From Eulemur rufifrons (taxonomy: Eukaryota; Chordata; Mammalia; Primates; Lemuridae), in the NCBI RefSeq assembly GCF_041146395.1, contig NW_027182889.1, positions 620,001-684,000 of the forward strand: a DNA stretch of 64,000 nt, given 5' to 3'. Shown here one piece after another: positions 1 through 8,091 of this stretch. A program made the position numbers and the translations under genes. The notes below the pieces were generated by a model. That model saw only the letters and a program-made list of their open reading frames with translations, ran no database searches and had not been told where the DNA came from. The stretch's first letter is position 1, and each line of letters begins with the position of its first letter.

Positions 1-2018
1 GCTGAGTCCTGATTGGTCAACTTTGCTGAGTCCGATTAGTCAATGTTGCTGAATCTGATTGGTCAGTGTGGCTCAGTACTGACTAGTCAGTGTAGCTGAA
101 TCTCATTAGTCAGTGCGACTGAGTCCTGATTGGTCAACGCGGCTGAGTCGCATTGCTCAATGCGGCTGAGTCTGATTATTCAGTGTGCCTGAATCTGATT
201 GGTAAGGGTGGCTCAGTCCTGACTAGTCAGTGTGGCTGAATCTGATTGGTCAATGTGGCTGAATCTGATTGGTCAGTGCGGCTGAGTCCTGATTGGTCAA
301 CGTGGCTGAGTCTGATTGCTCAATGCGGTGAGTCTGATTAGTCAGTGTGGCTGAATCTGATTGGTCAGTGTGGCTCAGTCCTGACTAGTCAGTGTAGCGG
401 AATCTGATTGGTCAGGGCAGGGGAGTCCTGATTGGTCAATGTGGATGAGTCTGATTGCTCAATGAGACTTAGTCTGATTGGTCAGTGAGGCTACGTCCTG
501 ATTGGTCAGTGTAGCTGAATGTGATTGGTCAGTGCTGCTGATTCCTCATTGGTAAGTGTACCTGAGTCGGATTGGACAAGCTGGCTGAGTCCTGATTGGT
601 CAATTTGGCTGAGTCTGCTTCGTCACTGTGGCTGCGTCTGATTGGTCAGTACTGCTGAATATTGATTGGTAAATGTGGCTGAATTCCTGATAAATCAGTG
701 TGGCTGTGTCTGATTGGTCAGTAGGACTGAGTCCTGATCGGTTAATGTGGCTGAATCTGATTGATCACTGTGGCTGAATTTTATTGGTCAGTGTGGCTGC
801 ATCCTGACTAGTCAGTGTGGCTGAATCTGATTTGTCAGTGCTGCTGAGTTCTGATTGGTCAATGTGGCTGAATACTGATAAATCAGTGTGGCTGTGTCTG
901 ATTGGTCAGTGCGACTGAGTCCCGATTGGTTAATGTGGTTGAATCTGATTGCTCAATGTGGCTGAGTCTGATTGGTCAGTGAAGCTGAGTCCTGATTGGT
1001 CAGTGTTGCTGAATGTCATTGGTCAGTGCTCCTGAGTCCTCATTGGTCAGTGTAGCTGGGTCTGATTGGACACTTTCGCTGAGTCATGATTGGTCAATTT
1101 GGCTGAGTCTGCTTCCTAAGTGTGGCTGCGTCTCATAGGTCAGTGCGGCTGAGTCCTGATTGGTCAATGTGGCTCAATCTGATTGGTCAGTGTGGCTGAG
1201 TCTTCATTAGTCAGTGTGGCTGAATCTGATTGGTCAGTGCCGTGGAGTTCAGATAGGTCAATGTCACTGAGTCTGATTGCCTAGTGCGACTGAGTCCTGA
1301 TTGGTCAGTGTGGCTTAATGTCATTGGTCATTGTGGCTGCATCTGATTGGACAACTTGGCTGATTCCTGATTGGTCAATTTGGCAGAGTCTGATTCATCA
1401 GTGTGGCTGCGTCTGTTTGGTCACTGAGGCTGAATCCTGATTGGTCAATTTGACTGAATCTGATTGGTCAGTGGACTGAGTCCTGATTGGTATATGTGGC
1501 TGAATCTGATTGGTCAGTGTGGCTGAGTCCTCATGAGTCAGTGTGGCTGAATCTGATTGGACAATGCGGCTGAGTCCTGATTGGTCAACGTAGCTGTGTC
1601 TGGTTGCTCAATGCGGTTGAGTCTGATTGGACGGTGAGGTTGAGTCCTGATTGGTCAGTGTGGCTGTGTCTGATTGGACATTTTGGCTGAGTCCTGATTG
1701 GTCAATTTGGCTGAGTCTGATTTGTCAGTGTGGGTGCGTCTGAGTGGTCATTGTTGCTGAATTCTGATTGGTCAATGTGGCTGAATCCTGATTAGTCAGT
1801 GTGGGTGAATCTGATTGGTCAGTGAAGCTGAGTCCTGATTGGTCAACATGGCTGAGTCTGAATGGTCAATGCAGGTGAGTCTGATTGGTCTGTGAAGCTG
1901 AGTCCTGATCAGTCAGTGAGGCTAAGTCTGATTGGTCAGTGTGGCTGAGTCCTGTTTGGTCAATGCAGCTGAGTCTGATTGGTCAGTGTGGTTGAGTCTG
2001 CTGGTCAGTGCAGCTGAG
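1..2018. repeat. 23/24-bp degenerate minisatellite rich in inverted CCAAT boxes
   Basis: A continuous tandem array runs from the window edge, so its true start is not seen. Units are 23 or 24 bases and read GCTGAGTC or GCTGAATC, then (C)TGATTGGTCA, then a 4-6 base spacer such as ATGTG or GTGCG. About 85 units fit. The 23/24 difference is mostly one extra C before TGATT. Units diverge by point changes (ATTAGTCA, ACTAGTCA, ATTGCTCA), so the array is old. Most units keep ATTGG, the reverse of CCAAT. The alternating unit length prevents a sustained reading frame, and I see no gene in it. A subtelomeric position is inferred from the neighbouring ZMYND11-like gene. Confidence 0.93.
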
Positions 2019-2029
2019 CTCCAGACGTG

Positions 2030-2880
2030 CTAAAGCTGATCCGACGCTCAGGTTTCTGGGGAACTCCAGTGCCGTGTGGGCGTGGCGCAGGCGTGGCCTC
2101 CAGTCAGCAAACAGCCTCTGGGCTCCATGTTAAAATCAGACGCTGTGGCTGCTCGGGTCCGTCTTGAAGGATGGGCTTTCAGGTACACATTTGTCCGCAT
2201 TCTGCCTCTGAGCCGGACCCGTCCGGGGCAGCGGCTGCAGCCGGCCTGGTCCCCCTAGTCCACGGGGGACCCCAGAGGCAGCGCAGGGGCCGGAGAGCGC
2301 CACCAGCCCTGTGCCTGGGAAACGCCCAAGCGCCTGTGAAATACGGATCGGTTCTGGGTCGTGTCGGCTGCGGAGAGTCGGCCGGCGCGGTCCAGGGCCT
2401 CCCGCAGATGCCTGTGAGAACGGCTGAGGCAGGGTGGGGAGGACGCCGAGCCCAGCCCGGATGCGAGGAGGCTCATTAGGGCCCGAGGGGTGGGGCGCGG
2501 ACGGGACCTGGAAACAGCTGAAAGCGGGAAATTGAGTCCAGGCCGGGGGGGCTTTCTGAAGATGCGTCTGTCAGAGCGTCGCCGCTGCAAGATCTTAGGT
2601 TTGTCACGCGACCCAGGTGCAGCGGGAGTGTGGGCAGCGGCAGAGACGCCACCTGGCGGCGGGGCTGGTCTAACGCAGGCAGCGGCTGGGCTGCGACGAC
2701 CCGCGAGGGTGTCTGGGGACCCCGCTGCGCCCTGGTGGCTTCGGCAGCTCTGTTCACGGCATGGGAAAGGTTTCTGACCACATGGTCATCCCAAGCAGAA
2801 CCTCGTCCAACGCAGGACCGCAGAAACCTTCCCCATCTCGCCCCTTCACTGGGGTCGACTCCTGGGGTGAATCGCGTCCT
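2030..2880. other. CpG-rich block without recognised gene
   Basis: GC content and CpG density rise sharply right after the minisatellite and fall again near 2.9 kb. Open frames here on both strands are short, overlap each other and lack a recognisable domain, as expected of GC-rich DNA. It could be a promoter-type CpG island for a non-coding transcript or the remnant of a gene 5' end. No splice junction could be paired with a downstream exon. Confidence 0.55.
2725..2741 (-). promoter_or_regulatory. candidate CTCF-type site
   Basis: The minus strand reads AGCCACCAGGGCGCAG, which fits the CTCF core CCASYAGRKGGCRSY with one mismatch by eye. It lies in the CpG-rich block beside the minisatellite. 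CTCF sites next to CpG-rich subtelomeric repeats are known in human; occupancy here is inference only. Confidence 0.3.
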
Positions 2881-3560
2881 CGGGAGTGTACACAACTGTC
2901 GTCTTCACAACCTGAGGGTTGTCCTCGGTGTTGGATTGTGCCCAGACTCCCACGTAGCTCTTACGGAGCAGGGTGGGTAGTGTTGGCGGGACTAACTGAA
3001 TGGATGGGAATTTGGGTAAAAGCCATTGTGTGGCAAAGTCTCCTGGTGAAAATAACTCAAGCATTATTTCCCCTAGTTGGGAGAAGGATGTATGGACCTG
3101 GTAGGTTTTTAAGAAGTCCCTGTCCGGGAGATGTATGGCGGCTGACGGGACAAGCAAAAGGCCACGGCTGTCATGAGGGGTCCTAGTTGGAGGATAGGTA
3201 GAGATTTAGGAACTGTCATAGATTCGTTGGCCACTCCAACCATCTGGATGAATTCAGAACCCCAGGGAGGGCACAGAGACAGTGTGCCGGGACTAAGGAT
3301 AGACAGCGTAGCCCCAGTGTCACCCACACCTCCAGTCTTCATATCTAACTCCTCTCCAATCTTAATATTTAATTCTCTTAGTTGGTTAATCTGGATAGGG
3401 GTCGTGTTCCATGAATGTCCCTGGAGTATCCCTGCTTTGCTGCTGGGAGAGGTCCCGGGGACTTTAGCAGGATTTAGTTGTAGCCAAATATTGGAGGAAA
3501 TCAGGGGATTTAGGATCCATTCCAGGCTACAGGCAGATAACAAGGACTCAAACACAGTGC
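2850..3560 (-). pseudogene. class I endogenous retrovirus fragment: protease and start of reverse transcriptase
   Basis: A minus-strand open frame at 3,555-3,109 holds an aspartic-protease active site of retroviral type: G-D-T-G-A-T-L-S-I-L, with the aspartate codon at 3,319-3,321. A hydrophobic stretch follows that resembles the rest of a gammaretroviral protease. An overlapping minus frame (3,157-2,846) continues with a D-R-D-F-L...G-E-I motif, as at the end of class I proteases, and a V-W-A motif as near the start of reverse transcriptase. The frame change near 3.11-3.16 kb is a break. No LTR, gag, RT catalytic core or env was recognised on either side, so this is a broken internal fragment. 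The exact ERV family is not assigned. Confidence 0.72.
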
Positions 3561-5284
3561 ACAGGGCTTCAATCTACTAGCAGATGTGCTTCAGTTTTCC
3601 TTAGAAGCATGATTTTCTCTGTCCACGTTGATCATATAGGAATCTCGGATTTTAGAACTTCTTGAGAGGAGGAAGCCAAACCAAGGCAGGCTTTAGGTTT
3701 TACTTATAGTCTTAAGGTTCTCGGACCTGCCAGGAATTGACAATGTTTACTCATTCACTGTAAGGCTGAGAACACTGGCATTTTATGCATAGTCTTAAAT
3801 ATGACACTTCAGTCAAATCCTTGGCAATATGGCCAGTGTTTCCAATTGTATCCTGCTTGTAAAGAGACAGCATATTTTTATTGAACTTATATAAATAAAG
3901 ATAAGGATATTCACAAATACTTCCGGAATTTTGAAGGAATTGAGTAGGGAGAAAAAGCAAATGCTTTCATCTTTGTTCACAAAAGGATACTTTACGAAAT
4001 TGTTGCAAACTATACAGATCTTATGAAAGAAAATTTCCTTGACTCTGGAAAACATTTAGGTAAAGAACCAACATTTTAAATAAAGGCATAAAAGCAGTAT
4101 TGTTATCAATTACTTAGTTTCATGTAATCAAGATTGTTTTTCTCAATCTTGATTAACAATTTTGGACTATAGCTGATTGAAAATGCTTCCATCAAAGAAT
4201 TTAAAATAATAACTATGGAAAAACAGAACAGCCATGGTCAAAAGTCTGATGAGAGTTTACAATTGGCAAGAAAATTTAGGTATTTCTGTGGCATATAACA
4301 GTTTAACATAGTAATCATGATGACTGATAGCACATAACCCAACACATTATAATTTTCAGAATCACGTATTTTTGGAATACATTTTAATAACACATTTACA
4401 CAAATATGACCAAGTTAAATATCATTTCTTATTTGGCAATGCTTCCTATATGATTTACCAAATTAGCCTAATAGTTTAATATCTCCACAAGAAGAGATAT
4501 ACATTCTTTGATGCTCTCCTGGGGTCCAACTGGAAAATCCCAAAGTTAATTTTAGGTCAAAAGATTTAATTTAGGATTTTGATCCCAGAAAAACCTGCCA
4601 AAGATGTAAAAGGGTTTGAGGAACTTCACTAAACAGAGTCATGGGTCACTAACAGACTCAGACAACTTTTGTTTCTTTGAAATAAGAAGTCAAAAGTATA
4701 TGAGTCTAAACTCTTGTTCACTTAATGTTCAATTACTGTTTTAGAATTATCTTATTTGGATAACATCTATATATTCAATGAGTATTCATCATTTAACTTC
4801 ACTTAGCAAAACTCTAAGGGTATATTTACTTAAAATATTTGAGAAACCTCCCCAAGGAAACATATTACAAAATATAACCATCATCAAAAATTTATTTACA
4901 AACTTTTTTCCTAGCCACATCTACCCAATTTATTCATTCTTAACAATTATGCCTGGAAAATTTCATGAGACATCAGACAAATATAGCCATCATCCCAGGC
5001 TAAATTTTCATGCCAAGAAAGCATCATAAAAGTAAGAACTTTAAAGTTAAATATATGCATATCTAGCTGAAGACCTAGCCATTCCCATCAAACCAATATT
5101 AGACCAGTCTCATCTGCCAAAAGATTACTAAGTCCTGTGCATTTGAAAAGCATCTGGGCTTATTTGCATAATTTATGAATACTCATTTATTTATAAGCCA
5201 ATTTGGTACTATAGACCATATACAAACAGACCTTTGTAAACAGTCCCGTGTGTTGAAGCTGTCATTTCTCCCCATCCAATTATC
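3561..5284. other. AT-rich intergenic DNA, no gene seen
   Basis: I see no exon, RNA gene or well-preserved repeat here. The only clear structure is a short perfect inverted repeat at 4,125-4,155. Open frames are short and have no recognisable content. Confidence 0.6.
4125..4155. repeat. perfect 12-bp inverted repeat (hairpin)
   Basis: TAATCAAGATTG at 4,125-4,136 is followed by a 7-base T-rich loop and its exact reverse complement CAATCTTGATTA at 4,144-4,155. No transposon termini or transcript context was found. Confidence 0.7.
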
Positions 5285-5617
5285 TTGATATCCTTGTTTG
5301 AAATTGATTGACCATAAATGAAAGGTTTAAGTCTGGACCTCTATTCTGTTCCACTTGGCTGTAGGTCCATCTTTATGTCAGCATCACACCGTCTTTATTG
5401 CCATGGCTTTGTAGTAAAATTGGATGTCTGGTTGTGTAAGTTCTTCAATTTTGTTTTTTGTCAAAATTGTTTTGGCTGGCACATTGTCTAGATGCTCTGA
5501 ATTTCCATACACATGTTAGGGTCAGCTTGTCATTTCCACTAAAAAAAGGCGCTGCCAGGGTTCAGTAAGGATCCTGGTTAGTCTGTAGATCAGTTTAGGG
5601 GAAAACTGCCCCTTAAC
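5285..5617 (-). mobile_element. L1 fragment, antisense
   Basis: The plus strand reads like reversed L1 ORF2 3' sequence: a TTGACCATAAATG-type start, then TTCTGTTCCA, then GCTTTGTAGTAAA, then TTGTTTTGGCTGG, then GGGTCAGCTTGTCATTT and CTGTAGATCA. Similarity stops abruptly near 5,617, where a GC-rich block begins. The L1 does not visibly resume after the following Alu. Confidence 0.8.
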
Positions 5618-5619
5618 AC

Positions 5620-5906
5620 AGCCAGACCCCCGCCTCCTCGGCGCCCCCTCCCCCGCCCCTCCCCGTCCTCTCCCCATCCCGGTCCTCCCGCCCCGCCCCG
5701 CCTCCGCCCCGCCCCCGCCCGCTGTCCCGCTGTCCCGCTGCCCCGCTGCGCCGCCGTGTGGCCGCGGGGGGAGGAGCGGAGCCGCAGCGCCGGGCTGGCG
5801 GGGCGCGGACGGGGAGGGGGAGGGGGCGGGGTTGGCGAGGGGGGGCGGAGCCGCAGCGCGGGGCTGGGGAGGGGCGGACGGGGAGGGGCGGATGGGGAGG
5901 GGGCGG
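5620..5906. other. GC-rich block with strand-skew switch, joined to an Alu
   Basis: About 285 bases of nearly pure G+C. The plus strand is C-rich from 5,625 to about 5,755 and G-rich from about 5,760 to 5,906. The right half contains a roughly 70-base tandem duplication: GGAGCCGCAGCGC occurs near 5,778 and again near 5,847, each followed by a GCGGACGGGGA-type segment. The block ends exactly where an Alu starts. It has G-quadruplex potential on one strand in each half. Open frames across it are compositional. Confidence 0.7.
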
Positions 5907-6222
5907 GGCCGGGGCACGGTATGGTGGCTCACGCCTGTAATCTTAGCAGTCTAGGAGGCCAAGGCAGGAGCATCGCTTGAGGTCAGGAGTTCGAGACCAA
6001 CCTGAGCAAGAGTGAGACCCAGCCTCGACAAAAACTAGAAAGAAAAATTAGCCAGGTGTGGTGGCGTGCCTGTAGTCCCAGCTACTCAGGAGGCTGAGGC
6101 AGGAGGATCCCTGGAGCCCAGGAGTTGGAGGTTGCAGAGAGCTATTATGACGCCACTGCACTCTAGCCCAGGTGACAGAGCAAGACACTGTCTCAAAGAA
6201 AGAAAGAAACAAACAAAAAAAA
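5907..6222 (+). mobile_element. Alu SINE, full dimer (old type)
   Basis: Starts GGCCGGGGCACGGT with an added base or two and continues GGTGGCTCACGCCTGTAATC. Both arms are present with A-rich linkers, and the tail is AAAGAAAGAAAGAAACAAAC. Unlike the younger Alus in this window it lacks the long ATATGGACA linker. A target-site duplication was not found, because the left flank is the GC-rich block. Confidence 0.9.
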
Positions 6223-6424
6223 TCCAAACTGTACTGTATAATCTGTGGCTTTAAATTGTTTTGTTTTAAACCTTAAAGATTACATTAAATATGTAAAGAG
6301 AGTGTTATGAATATAATATTGACCAAATTAACTGATAGAAATTGAAACCAAGAGGAAATTTAAAATACAAACGGAGTCATTTTTTGTTGCTTTACACTTT
6401 TTATCATCTCAGGGAATTTAAAAA

Positions 6425-7250
6425 TTTTTCATTTATTCTAGGCACTTGGGTACATCAGTTGAACAAAACAGACAAAAATCCCAGCTTCTACCAGCGAAGA
6501 CCAGAAAGACACTAAAAGATAAACATATAAAATAAATATAGTCATACTTCAGTATCTTTAGGGGATTGGTTCCAGGATCCCCACCAATACCAAAATCTGT
6601 GGATGCTCAAGTCCCTTATATAAAATGGCATAATATTTGAGTATAACTTATATATATTCTCCTGTATACTTTAAATGATCTCTAGATTACTTAAAATACC
6701 AAATGCAATGTAAATGCTATATAAATAGTTGTTATACTGTATTTTTTGTTATTTAAATTTTTTTCCTGACTATTTTTGACCTGCGGTTAGTTGAATCTGT
6801 GAATGCCTAACCGTAGATCCGGAAAGCTGACCATAGAGATCGCTACCAGGTGTGAAGTGTCACGGGAAGAAAAGAAAAAGAATGAGGTAGGAAGGATGAG
6901 AATTGGTGTCTGGCAGTTGCAATTTTAAATACCTGGCTCAGGCTAAGTATCAACGCGAAGTGACATTTCCTTGTGAGAGGATATTCCGGCTGTTTGGACA
7001 GTAAACAGAGTAGATGATGGGCAGGGAGGCCCTGCGGTTTAGTAGGTCACTGAGGTATCATTGAGATGCTGGAAGTAACGCAGGTGAGAACTAGTCTGAT
7101 GTATTTTGGAAGTGGAACCAACGAGCTTTCTTGGCAGATTGGAAGTGAAAATGAGAGTGTGAGAGGGACCAAGGATGACGCCAAAGTCTGTGGCCTGAGC
7201 AGCTGGAAGGATGCCCTGACACCAGCACCTGGCTCTCTCTGTCCCTTTGA
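6425..7250 (+). repeat. ancient interspersed repeat split by a MER2-type transposon
   Basis: The flank at about 6,425-6,540 (AGGCACTTGGGTACA, GAACAAAACAGACAAAAATCCC) and the flank at about 6,840-7,250 (AGTTGCAATTTTAAA, GGATGACGCCAAAG, TGTGGCCTGAGCAGCTGG) both match wording I remember from one old, very common mammalian repeat. They appear in the right order, so one old element was probably interrupted by the DNA transposon at 6,541-6,838. Family not assigned. Confidence 0.5.
6541..6838 (+). mobile_element. MER2-type (Tigger-like) DNA transposon copy
   Basis: Runs from TTAGGGGATTGGTTCCAGGA through CCAAAATCTGTGGATGCTCA, TCTCTAGATTACTTA and TAAATAGTTGTTATACTG to a closing arm TGCGGTTAGTTGAATCTGTG. 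The arms are imperfect inverted repeats of one another and TA flanks are present, as expected for Tc/mariner-type insertion. Two related copies are in the window, at about 13.44 and 47.77 kb. Non-autonomous; no transposase frame. Confidence 0.8.
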
Positions 7251-7802
7251 CCACAGACAGAGTTTGGCGGGTCCTTTGGTGGAGTACTGGCCGCTAGACT
7301 GGGACACTGTCACGTGTCCCGACTTCTGGGACATATATGCGATCCCGGGGAGGAGTCACAGGGGTCTGGGGCACGAACAGTTTTCGCATTGCAAATGCCA
7401 GCTGGATGTGCAGGGCCTGAAGCCAGCGAATGACAAAACGATTCTGACTGTGACATTGAAAAAAACAATGGTCGGAGGGTTTCAGGACCTCGAGGTCTCA
7501 ACTTCGACCGACAGACACCTCGCCCCCCGCCAGCTCGGCACCCCGCTTCCTCCTCAGGGCGCGGCCGCGGCCCACACCGCGCGCAGACGCCGCCCCTCCT
7601 CGGCCGGGCGGGCGCGAGCCGCAGCCGCCTGCGGGCCGGGCTGGGAAGAGGCTCCCGCGCGCTCCCGCCCAGGCTCGGTGGCCATCTTCCGCGCGCGCTT
7701 TCCCGCGCAGGCTCCACCCCCTGCTGCGGGCGGTCGGTTCCCCACAGCAGCGGCCGCCCAGCCTGCGCGGCTCCAAGGTGGGGGTGGCGCCGCCCGCCCA
7801 TC

Positions 7803-7880
7803 CCGAGGCGGGGCCTGGCCGGGCGGGGCCTAGCCGGGGCGGGGCCTGGCCGGGGCGGGGCCTGGCTGGGCCGGCCCGGG
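7803..7880 (+). promoter_or_regulatory. tandem GC-box array
   Basis: The unit GGGGCGGGGCCTGGCC, with small changes, repeats about four times in a row, followed by a further GGGGGCGGGGCC. Each unit includes a canonical Sp1/KLF-type GC box. It lies just upstream of the probable first exon, where core promoter sites are expected. Confidence 0.7.
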
Positions 7881-7889
7881 GGCGGGGCC

Positions 7890-8091
7890 GGCACGGCAGC
7901 CGCCGCGGTTGCCTGATGAGGCCCCGCCCCCCGTCGCCCTGGGAGCGCGCGACGCCTCCGGGTGCGCCCGCGCACGAGTCTGGGCGGGGCGAGCGCGCCG
8001 GGAGCGCAGCTGCGGGCGTGAGGGCGGCGGGAGCCGCGGAGCCGGCCAGAGGGCGGCGCTGCGGGAGCGGGCGGCCGAGACAGAGGTGACG
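7890..8091 (+). other. ZMYND11: probable 5' untranslated exon 1 of ZMYND11-like gene
   Basis: The exon end is inferred from CAGAGGTGACG followed by GTGAGTGCGG, a strong donor with GT at 8,092-8,093. The start is not visible and is set loosely below the GC-box array. No ATG with a convincing frame is needed here, because the ZMYND11 start codon lies in exon 2. The next matching acceptor recognised is at 16,863-16,864, giving an intron of about 8.8 kb. Confidence 0.55.

Noticed and set aside
2076..2980. Several 60-140-codon open frames in the first CpG-rich block
   Set aside because: They overlap on both strands without a domain or splice partners, so they are treated as composition.
5522..5980. 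Overlapping open frames in the GC-rich block at 5.6-5.9 kb
   Set aside because: Low-complexity Pro/Ala or Gly/Arg sequence that extends into the L1 and the Alu.
7066..7833. Plus-strand 255-codon open frame
   Set aside because: It joins an ancient repeat to CpG-island sequence, has no recognised domain, and ends in the GC-box array.
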